Assembly (NCBI GenBank): GCA_050698355.1
Contig: JBOHBN010000028.1
Coordinates: forward strand, 1 to 20,051
Length of the DNA stretch: 20,051 bases
Direction of reading: 5' to 3'
From: JBOHBN01 sp050698355
GTDB lineage: Bacteria; Actinomycetota; Actinomycetes; Streptosporangiales; WHST01
Under the pieces are notes generated by a model. That model did no database searches. It was not told the DNA's origin and worked only from the letters and a program-made list of their open reading frames with translations. Below, piece after piece: positions 14,749 through 20,051 of the stretch (the first letter of the stretch is position 1; each line of letters starts with the position of its first letter). Made by a program: the position numbers and the translations under genes.

Positions 14749-15369
14749 ATGGCGGACACGGACGAGGGCGGCCGCAAGCGGTCCGGGCGCTGGCGTACCG
14801 GAGCGGAGAGCAGGCAGCGCATTCTGAACGCTGCGCGCTCGCTGTTCGCCGAACGGGGGTACGACCGCACCACGACCCGGGCGATCGCGGCCCAGGCGGG
14901 CGCCGATCCGGCGATGGTCCACTACTTCTTCGGCACCAAGTCGCAGTTGTTCGCCACCGCGATGCAAATGCCGGTGAATCCGGCCGAACATCTCGCGTCG
15001 GTACTCGCGGCCGGACTCGACGGCGCGGGGGAGCGGATCGTCTCGCACTTCCTGCGCGCGTGGGACGAGCTCGGGAGCGTCGAGCCGCTGTTCGCGCTGC
15101 TGCGGTCGGCGCCGACCGACGAGGACTCCGCCAGCATGTTCAAGGAGTTCGTCCAGCGCGAGATCGTCGGGCGGCTCGAACGTGCGGTCGGAGGCCCGGA
15201 CGCACACCTGCGTGCCGAGCTCGCCGGTTCGCAGCTGATGGGCATCGCTCTTGCTCGGTACGTTGTGCGGATCGAGCCGCTCGCCTCCACCCCCGCGGAG
15301 ACGCTCGCGGCCCGCGTCGGCCCGACGCTGCAGCACTACCTCACCGGCCCCGATCCTTCCGTCCAGTGA
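14749..15369 (+). CDS. TetR-family transcriptional regulator
   Basis: The protein has about 206 residues. Its N-terminal DNA-binding domain (about 18-63) has the standard TetR pattern SRQRILNAARSLFAERGYD, TTTRAIAAQAGADPAMVHYFF, GTKSQLFATAM. The C-terminal ligand domain has AEHLASVLAAGLDGAGERIV and a late segment close to that of the TetR_C subgroup seen in many actinobacterial regulators (VGGPDAHLRAELAGSQLMGIALARYVVRIEPLA). GTG at 14746 and ATG at 14749 are both possible; there is no ribosome site, and a TAACAT box at 14735-14740 suggests a leaderless message. It is divergent from the phosphotransferase-exporter operon with two matching operator-like sites between them. It probably represses that operon and itself until a drug-like ligand binds. 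It converges with the LLM oxidoreductase, whose stop lies 1 bp away. Confidence 0.93.
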   Translation: MADTDEGGRKRSGRWRTGAESRQRILNAARSLFAERGYDRTTTRAIAAQAGADPAMVHYFFGTKSQLFATAMQMPVNPAEHLASVLAAGLDGAGERIVSHFLRAWDELGSVEPLFALLRSAPTDEDSASMFKEFVQREIVGRLERAVGGPDAHLRAELAGSQLMGIALARYVVRIEPLASTPAETLAARVGPTLQHYLTGPDPSVQ

Positions 15370-15370
15370 G

Positions 15371-16249
15371 TCACTTCCCGGCGACGCGCTCGACGACGGG
15401 AGCGAACTGCTCGCGGTAGTCGGCGTTGACGGTGACGTACGAGACGCCGGTCTTGTCCCGGCGGCGGAGCAGGGTGTCGGCCATGTCGTCCGGCGACCCG
15501 GCCAGCAGCGTGATCGAGCCCATCTCGATCAGCTCCTGCGGGTCGTCGCCGCCGAATATCCGGCTGAGCCACGGTGGCAGGTCCGCGCCGATCGCGGCCA
15601 GGTTGATGCCCAGCTCGAGGTGCTCGAAGCGGTCGCCGGCCAGCTCGCGCAGCCGCTGCGTGCGCTCGGCGAGGCCGTCGTCGGTGGTACGCGGTGGCAG
15701 GCCGAACGTCACGATGTCGGCCCGGGCGCCGGCCAGCTCCAGCATCCTGTCGCCGCCCGCAGCGATCAGCAGCGGCGGCCGGTCCTGGACCGTACGGGCG
15801 AACATGCCCGCGGCGTGACCGCGGCCGTTCGTCGCGACCAGCGCCTCGTACGCGTCGATCGTCTCGCGCAGGCGGGCCACCCGCTCGCGAGGCGAGCCGA
15901 ACGGCACGCCGAGCAGCTGCCCGTCGCTTTCCGCGCCCGGACGCCCCGCGCCGAGACCCAGCTCGAGCCGGCCGCCGGAGAGGAAGTCGACCGATGCTGC
16001 CTCCCAGGCGAGCTGCATTGGGTTGCGTACGGCGCAGTTCAGCACGAAGGTGCCGACTCGCAGCGAGCGGGTCGCGGTCGCTGCAGCGGTGAGCGCGGGC
16101 AGCGGTGCGACGATCCCGGCGCTGACGTTGTCGGGCAGCAGCATGGTGGAGTAGCCGAGCTCCTCGACGCTGCGGGCGAGGTCGGCCCAGCCCGCTGCGT
16201 CCGCGCTGCCGCCCGCGACGACGCCGAACCGGAACGATCGTGTGCTCAT
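15371..16249 (-). CDS. LLM-class flavin/F420-dependent oxidoreductase
   Basis: This luciferase-like TIM-barrel oxidoreductase has 292 residues and resembles the actinobacterial F420-dependent subgroup (MSMEG_2516-like). Visible family features are the N-terminal FRFGVVAGG strand, WADLARSVEELGYSTMLLPDN, the TRSLRVGTFVLNCAVRNPMQLAWEAASVDFLSGGRLELGLGAG core (given in pieces in family models), the SPRERVARLRE helix, PPLLIAAGGDRMLELAGARADIV, and a C-terminal TLLAGSPDDMADTL segment. Use of F420 rather than FMN is inferred from the subgroup, not proven. The ATG is fixed by AGGAGA at about 6 nt upstream. TetR and this gene converge with their stops in the 7-bp palindrome TGAGTCA. The substrate is unknown; a redox role on the same xenobiotic as the neighbours is possible. 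Confidence 0.9.
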   Translation of the reverse strand: MSTRSFRFGVVAGGSADAAGWADLARSVEELGYSTMLLPDNVSAGIVAPLPALTAAATATRSLRVGTFVLNCAVRNPMQLAWEAASVDFLSGGRLELGLGAGRPGAESDGQLLGVPFGSPRERVARLRETIDAYEALVATNGRGHAAGMFARTVQDRPPLLIAAGGDRMLELAGARADIVTFGLPPRTTDDGLAERTQRLRELAGDRFEHLELGINLAAIGADLPPWLSRIFGGDDPQELIEMGSITLLAGSPDDMADTLLRRRDKTGVSYVTVNADYREQFAPVVERVAGK

Positions 16250-16348
16250 GGGTTTCTCCTAGCAGTGACGTTGTGCCTGCCAGTCTCGCGTCACGGCTGA
16301 TCGGTGTCGTCAGCCCACGGGCGGTGCCGCACGTACGTCCGGTGGCGT

Positions 16349-16380
16349 AGCGGCCCCTAGCGGGATGTGCCTGGGCCGCT
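16349..16380 (-). terminator. Hairpin after the pmt stop
   Basis: AGCGGCCC (16349-16356) and GGGCCGCT (16373-16380) form a perfect 8-bp GC stem with a 16-nt loop, starting 1 bp past the pmt stop on the minus strand. There is no T run. It probably separates pmt from the LLM oxidoreductase gene. Confidence 0.5.
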
Positions 16381-16381
16381 G

Positions 16382-18001
16382 TCAGATCCAGCTCGGCAGC
16401 CACATCCGCGCCGCCCAGCTGGTGTACGGGATGACCTGGGCGGTGAGGATCGGCAGGAAGTACAAGAAGTTGCCGACGGCGAGCAACGTGTACACCCCGA
16501 CCGCGATGGTGCCTACCTGACGCTGGTTGCTGGGCGGTTCGCCCGGTTCGGGTGCGGGCCCGATGATCCATCCCGCGACGAGCGCGATTCCCAGCACGAT
16601 GAACGGCAGCATCGGCAGCGCGTAGAAGAAGAACATCGTGCGGTCCGGGAAGGCCAGCCACGGCACCCACCCCACGAGGACGCCGGCGAGCAACGCCGAC
16701 GCGCGCCAGTCGCGGTGGGAGAGCCACATCCAGATCAGCGCGATGAGCACCAGGATCGCCATCCACCAGATCGCGGGCGTGCCGATGCCGGTGATGGCGC
16801 TGGAGCACTTGTCCGCGCCGCATCCGGAGGGGGAGGTGTAGTAGTACGCGACCGGGCGTGCGAGCAGCAACCAGCCCCACGGTGAGGACTGGTAGTCGTG
16901 GTTCGTGTCGAGGTTGACGTGGAAGTTGTAGATCTCCACCTGGTAGTGCCACCAGTTGCGCAGCGCGGCCGGGATGCCGAACTCCGACGTGCTCGTCCAG
17001 TGCCGGTCCCATCCCTCGTCGCTGGCGAACCAGCTCGCCCACGACGCCACGTACACGATCCCGGACAGCACCACGATCGAGGCGACCGCGGGCGCCCAGT
17101 CGAGCTTGAACGCCCCGGCGATCGGGCGGCGGGCGCCGGCTGCACGGCGGGCGCCGACGTCCCAGAAGAACGTGAGCAGGCCGAGTCCGGCGATGTACCA
17201 CAGTGCCGTCCATTTGGACCCCAGCGCGAGGCCCAGGCATACGCCGGCGCCGATACGCCACCAGCGCACGCCGAGCCACGGGCCGAAGTCGCCGATGCCG
17301 CGCCGCTCGACCAGGTTGGCGAGCTTCCTGCGCGTGGCGTCGCGATCGGCGACGAGACAGGCGAACGCGGCGACGAGCCAGAACATCAAGAAGATGTCGA
17401 GCAGCGCGATCCGGCTCTGCACGAACTCGAGCCCGTCGACGGTGAGCAGCAGCCCGGCCAGGCAGCCGAGCATCGTGGAGCGGGTCATCCGGCGTCCGAT
17501 GCGCGCCACGATCAGCACGGCGAGCGTCCCGACGATCGCGGCCGAGAACCGCCAGCCGAGCGGGGTGACGCCGTTCTGCCAGGCGAGGTCGTCGCCGGCG
17601 AACGCCCACTTCCCCAGGGCGACCAGCCAGTAGCCGGCGGCGATCATCCACTTGCCGACCTGCGGGTGGACGATGAACGACCCGGAGTCCTTGAACACGT
17701 GGACATTTCCGCCGAGCAGCAGGTCGTTGGCCTCGCCGTCCTTGCCGGCGTAGTCGTGCTCGACGCCGAACTCGAGCAGCGAGAGCGAGTCCTTGGCGTA
17801 GTAGGTCTCGTCGAACACCACGGCATGCGGGTTGCCGAGATCCCAGAAGCGCAGCACCCCGGCGACGACCATGACGGCGAGCGGGCCGAGCCAGCCGATC
17901 AGCCTGCTGTCGGCGATCCGGGGCGCGAGGCGAGCCGCGAGCTCGCCCGGAGCCCAACGGAACCCTGCGCCGCGTTCCTCGCGGGTCTCGGTCGTCGCCA
18001 C
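16382..18001 (-). CDS. pmt: Polyprenyl-phosphate-mannose-protein mannosyltransferase (GT39, Pmt)
   Basis: This multi-pass membrane glycosyltransferase O-mannosylates Ser/Thr of proteins as they are exported, with polyprenyl-phosphate mannose as donor. The 539 residues are close to the mycobacterial enzyme's length. The first external loop carries the acidic catalytic motif VVFDETYYAKD (D64-E65). Later features are CLGLALGSKWTALWYI, the NHDYQSSPWGWLL segment before the periplasmic part, CGADKCSS cysteines, and many hydrophobic helices. It ends with a helix and YTSWAARMWLPSWI. GTG start; a TACGAT box (18009-18014) ends 7 nt before it, so the message may be leaderless. It diverges from rsmI across 39 bp, the same arrangement as in M. 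tuberculosis (Rv1002c/Rv1003). Confidence 0.94.
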   Translation of the reverse strand: MATTETREERGAGFRWAPGELAARLAPRIADSRLIGWLGPLAVMVVAGVLRFWDLGNPHAVVFDETYYAKDSLSLLEFGVEHDYAGKDGEANDLLLGGNVHVFKDSGSFIVHPQVGKWMIAAGYWLVALGKWAFAGDDLAWQNGVTPLGWRFSAAIVGTLAVLIVARIGRRMTRSTMLGCLAGLLLTVDGLEFVQSRIALLDIFLMFWLVAAFACLVADRDATRRKLANLVERRGIGDFGPWLGVRWWRIGAGVCLGLALGSKWTALWYIAGLGLLTFFWDVGARRAAGARRPIAGAFKLDWAPAVASIVVLSGIVYVASWASWFASDEGWDRHWTSTSEFGIPAALRNWWHYQVEIYNFHVNLDTNHDYQSSPWGWLLLARPVAYYYTSPSGCGADKCSSAITGIGTPAIWWMAILVLIALIWMWLSHRDWRASALLAGVLVGWVPWLAFPDRTMFFFYALPMLPFIVLGIALVAGWIIGPAPEPGEPPSNQRQVGTIAVGVYTLLAVGNFLYFLPILTAQVIPYTSWAARMWLPSWI

Positions 18002-18008
18002 GCCGCCA

Positions 18009-18014
18009 ATCGTA
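18009..18014 (-). promoter_or_regulatory. Candidate -10 box of pmt
   Basis: TACGAT on the minus strand lies 7 nt before the GTG start and no Shine-Dalgarno sequence is present. No good -35 was found at 16-19 bp; the region upstream is the start of rsmI. Confidence 0.4.
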
Positions 18015-18040
18015 TGGAGTCGCCTCAGCGCCCTGGCAGC

Positions 18041-18907
18041 ATGGCCCGTGTGAACGATGAAGAAGGCCTCCTGGTACTCGCGGGCACGCCGATCGGCGAT
18101 CTCGCGGAAGCGCCCGGCGGACTGGCGGACGCGCTTGCCGGGGCGGACGTGGTCGCCGCCGAGGACACCCGCCGGCTGCGCCGGCTGTGCGATCGGCTCC
18201 AGGTGACGCCGGCCCGGGTGGTGTCGTACTGGGAGGGCAACGAGCGGTCCCGCACGCCCGAGCTGGTGGCCGACCTGCGCGCCGGCCGGCGGGTCGTCCT
18301 GGTCACCGACGCCGGCATGCCGAGCGTCTCCGACCCCGGCTACCGGCTTGTCGCGGCCGCCGTCGACGCAGGCGTACGGGTGACAGCGGTGCCGGGGCCG
18401 TCGGCGGTGACGGCGGCGTTGGCCGTCAGCGGGTTGCCGGTGGACCGGTTCTGCTTCGAGGGGTTCCTGCCACGCAAGGCCGGTGAGCGAGCGGCGCGGC
18501 TGCGGGAGCTCGCCGGTGAGCGGCGCACGCTGGTCTTCTTCGAGTCACGCCACCGGCTCGCCGCGACGCTTTCGGCCATGGCGGGCGCGTTCGGCGCGGA
18601 CCGCCGGGCGGTGGCCTGCCGTGAGATGACCAAGACGTACGAGGAGGTCAGGCGCGGACCGTTGAGCGAGCTGGCGGAATGGGCGGCTGCCGGCGTGCGC
18701 GGGGAGGTCACGGTCGTGGTGGCCGGTGCCCCGGTCTCCACGGCGCCGGCGGAGCCGGCCGACCTTGCGCGTTCGGTCGCTGAGCTGGAAACCGGCGGAG
18801 AGCCGCGCAAGCAGGCGATCGCGTCGGTCGCCGCGGACGCGGGCGTACCCAAGCGTGTGGTGTACGACGCGGTGGTCCGGGCGCGCCAGCAACCGGAGTC
18901 ACGCTAG
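18041..18907 (+). CDS. rsmI: 16S rRNA (cytidine1402-2'-O)-methyltransferase
   Basis: RsmI methylates the 2'-O of C1402 in the ribosomal decoding centre with S-adenosylmethionine. The 288 residues show the tetrapyrrole-methylase fold: LVLAGTPIGDLAEAP (family TPIGNL, here with Asp), ADVVAAEDTRRLRRL, SYWEGNE, VVLVTDAGMPSVSDPGYRLV, VTAVPGPSAVTAALAVSGLP, FEGFLPRKAGER and FFESRHRLAATL, then MTKTYEE. The C-terminal helical part (PRKQAIASVAADAGVPKRVVYDAVV) is also typical. ATG at 18041 or GTG at 18050; neither has a clear ribosome site. The same frame stays open far upstream, antisense to pmt, but that part has no homology to the family. The stop codon shares a CTAG with the convergent gene. Confidence 0.95.
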   Translation: MARVNDEEGLLVLAGTPIGDLAEAPGGLADALAGADVVAAEDTRRLRRLCDRLQVTPARVVSYWEGNERSRTPELVADLRAGRRVVLVTDAGMPSVSDPGYRLVAAAVDAGVRVTAVPGPSAVTAALAVSGLPVDRFCFEGFLPRKAGERAARLRELAGERRTLVFFESRHRLAATLSAMAGAFGADRRAVACREMTKTYEEVRRGPLSELAEWAAAGVRGEVTVVVAGAPVSTAPAEPADLARSVAELETGGEPRKQAIASVAADAGVPKRVVYDAVVRARQQPESR

Positions 18908-19446
18908 CGAAGGCGTTGGTCCCGGCCGCGCTTGCCCGCTTCCCACTGTCGGGTCGCCCTGTCGGCCCGCCGCATCTGCCGGCCCTTCTCGGTGCTCAGC
19001 GCGTTGCGGACGGCGTCGCCGGCCTTGGAGTAGTGCCGGACCTCGCCGGGTGCCAGATCCCGGTCGCGCTGGACGAGCGTCCGGGCGGGGTCGGTGCTGG
19101 TGGCAACCTCCCGCCCGTGCTGCCTGGTGATCTTGGCCAGGCGCTCCGCCCACCCCGGCCGGCGAGCCTGCTGCGTGCCGCCGTTCGGGTCGTGGCCCAC
19201 GGCATCCCTCGAGCCGTCGCGGTAGCCGGCGCCGTAGCCGACGCGCTTGCCCATCCGATGGGCGGCCATGGCGGGCAGGCTCACAGCGGTGACGCCGCCG
19301 ACGACGGCCAGGGGAAGGCTGCCCGAGGCCTGGTACAGCTCGGCCGCGGCCAAACCGCTGGGAACGGCGGCGTAGACGCCGACCTGCCGGACCGCCTCGT
19401 TCGCCGGCGTGCGGTATTGCCGGTTGCGCCGGCGCGTCCACTTCAC
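18904..19446 (-). CDS. Unrecognised 180-residue protein with an N-terminal hydrophobic hairpin
   Basis: I recognise no family. The N-terminus is strongly basic (KWTRRRNRQYR), followed by hydrophobic stretches at about 22-62 (VGVYAAVPSGLAAAELY and SLPLAVVGGVTAVSLPAMAA) that could form a two-helix membrane hairpin. A Gly/Asp-rich turn region follows (KRVGYGAGYRDGSRD), then a highly charged C-terminal half (about 95-180) rich in Arg, Gln and Asp, probably helical. Third positions are almost all G or C in this frame, supporting it over the overlapping frame at 18899-19441. GTG start with no ribosome site; TATGCT on the minus strand (19453-19458) ends 6 nt upstream, suggesting a leaderless transcript. 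It converges with rsmI, overlapping by four bases at CTAG, and diverges from the methyltransferase. Confidence 0.75.
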   Translation of the reverse strand: MKWTRRRNRQYRTPANEAVRQVGVYAAVPSGLAAAELYQASGSLPLAVVGGVTAVSLPAMAAHRMGKRVGYGAGYRDGSRDAVGHDPNGGTQQARRPGWAERLAKITRQHGREVATSTDPARTLVQRDRDLAPGEVRHYSKAGDAVRNALSTEKGRQMRRADRATRQWEAGKRGRDQRLR

Positions 19447-19452
19447 AAGATC

Positions 19453-19458
19453 AGCATA
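19453..19458 (-). promoter_or_regulatory. Candidate -10 box of the 180-residue protein gene
   Basis: TATGCT on the minus strand is 6 nt before the GTG. No clear -35 is seen. Initiation would fall on or next to the start codon. Confidence 0.4.
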
Positions 19459-19508
19459 AGGGCGGCATTGGCGTGCATGTCGTGGTTCAGATTATGAGAC
19501 ATTTCGTT

Positions 19509-19538
19509 TTGTTATATGGACACACCGTGGTCTAGCAT
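19509..19538 (+). promoter_or_regulatory. Promoter of the methyltransferase gene
   Basis: TTGTTA (19509-19514) and TAGCAT (19533-19538) are 18 bp apart in the most AT-rich stretch of the window (about 19488-19522). The -10 ends 7 nt before the ATG at 19546, which has no ribosome site, so the transcript is probably leaderless. Confidence 0.5.
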
Positions 19539-19545
19539 CGAGCCC

Positions 19546-20051
19546 ATGCCGACAGTCGATCAGATCTACGGCCAGGGTCACGCCGAGAGCGTCGTACGGT
19601 CGCAACACTGGCGTACGGTCGACAACTCGGCGGGCTACCTCGCACCCGAGCTACGTCCCGGGCTCGACGTGCTGGACGTCGGGTGCGGGCCGGGGACGAT
19701 CACCGTCGACCTGGCCCGGCGAGTGGCGCCCGGTACTGTCGTCGGGATCGACCCGTCAGAGGCGGTCATCGAGCAGGCGCGCGCGAACGCCGCGGCCGCA
19801 CGGGCGGGCAACGTCACCTTCGAGCGCGGCGACGCGTTCGCCCTCGCGGCTGATGCGGACACGTTCGACGTGGTGCACGCACACCAGCTGCTGTTCCATC
19901 TCACCGATCCGGTGGCTGCACTGCGGGAGATGCTGCGGGTCGTGCGGCCCGGTGGCGTGGTAGCGGCCCGCGACACCGACTACGCCGGGGCGATGTGGTG
20001 GCCGGCCGACCCGCGGCTGGACCGCTGGCTCGAGCTGTACCGTGCCGTGGC
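19546..20051 (+). CDS. Class I SAM-dependent methyltransferase, 3' truncated by window edge
   Basis: The first 168 residues are visible. The Rossmann-fold SAM site is complete: motif I LDVLDVGCGPGTITVDLA (about residues 43-60), the acidic end of strand 2 in VVGIDPSEAVIEQARANA, motif II in VTFERGDAFAL, then FDVVHAHQLLFHLTDPVAALREMLRVVRPGGVV, typical of UbiE/Methyltransf_11-type enzymes. The following RDTDYAGAMWW segment probably belongs to the substrate cap. The start is supported by the promoter position and by the conserved IYGQGHAESVVRSQHWRT N-terminus. The acceptor is unknown: small molecule, quinone or natural product are all possible. The frame is open to the last base. Confidence 0.92.
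   Translation, partial: MPTVDQIYGQGHAESVVRSQHWRTVDNSAGYLAPELRPGLDVLDVGCGPGTITVDLARRVAPGTVVGIDPSEAVIEQARANAAAARAGNVTFERGDAFALAADADTFDVVHAHQLLFHLTDPVAALREMLRVVRPGGVVAARDTDYAGAMWWPADPRLDRWLELYRAV

Noticed and set aside
15336..17957. 873-residue minus-strand open frame across the LLM gene and pmt
   Set aside because: It is another frame of both real genes; low-complexity Arg-rich translation without motifs.
16898..18040. Plus-strand open frame upstream of rsmI that would make a 669-residue protein
   Set aside because: The added part is antisense to pmt, shows no RsmI-family sequence, and RsmI is normally about 280 residues.
18899..19441. Alternative 180-residue minus-strand frame overlapping the membrane-hairpin gene
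   Set aside because: Its translation is Arg/Pro-rich without hydrophobic segments, and third-position GC favours the 18904-19446 frame.
1..20051. CRISPR arrays, insertion sequences or a replication origin
   Set aside because: No regularly spaced repeats, transposase or integrase motifs, or DnaA-box clusters were seen on either strand.

Overview
High-GC (about 70 %) DNA with strongly GC-biased third codon positions, from an actinomycete (Actinomycetota). Several genes are typical of that phylum: a BldD-type regulator, the septal membrane protein SepX/GlpR, a probable F420-dependent LLM oxidoreductase and a Pmt-type protein O-mannosyltransferase. The order 5-formyl-THF cyclo-ligase, galU, moeA/glp, rimJ, membrane protein ... 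pmt, rsmI also matches a block I recall from Mycobacterium tuberculosis (around Rv0992c to Rv1003). Genus and family cannot be settled from the sequence alone.

Region 1-2894: the 3' part of a penicillin-acylase-type N-terminal nucleophile hydrolase, then an unusual regulator. Its atypical response-regulator receiver domain is fused to a complete BldD-like protein that keeps the c-di-GMP-binding signature. A nested hairpin separates it from the convergent 5-FCL gene.

Region 2895-9449 is the conserved block. 5-formyltetrahydrofolate cyclo-ligase (minus) diverges from galU. Then come a MoeA/Glp gephyrin-like protein, moaC (4-bp overlap), a RimJ-like acetyltransferase and the three-helix membrane protein SepX/GlpR. 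In related actinobacteria, Glp and GlpR/SepX work together in cell division, so this stretch mixes molybdenum cofactor synthesis, sugar-nucleotide supply and division. A strong hairpin closes it. An exported beta-propeller-like protein of unknown role follows, behind a perfect 12-bp inverted repeat, and then tRNA-Ala(CGC).

Region 9450-16380 looks accessory. Two copies of a ~54-bp palindromic element bracket a small membrane-protein gene. They are followed by an aldo/keto reductase, a rifampin-phosphotransferase-like PEP-synthase-family enzyme translationally coupled to a 14-helix DHA2 exporter, a divergent TetR regulator with two matching operator-like sites, and an LLM-class flavin/F420 oxidoreductase. 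Together the TetR, transferase and exporter genes look like an inducible drug-modification and export cassette.

Region 16382-20051 returns to the conserved block: pmt (minus) diverging from rsmI, a 180-residue unrecognised membrane-associated protein whose stop codon overlaps that of rsmI, and the 5' part of a SAM-dependent methyltransferase. Several genes have -10-like hexamers 5-8 nt before the start codon and no Shine-Dalgarno sequence, suggesting leaderless transcripts.
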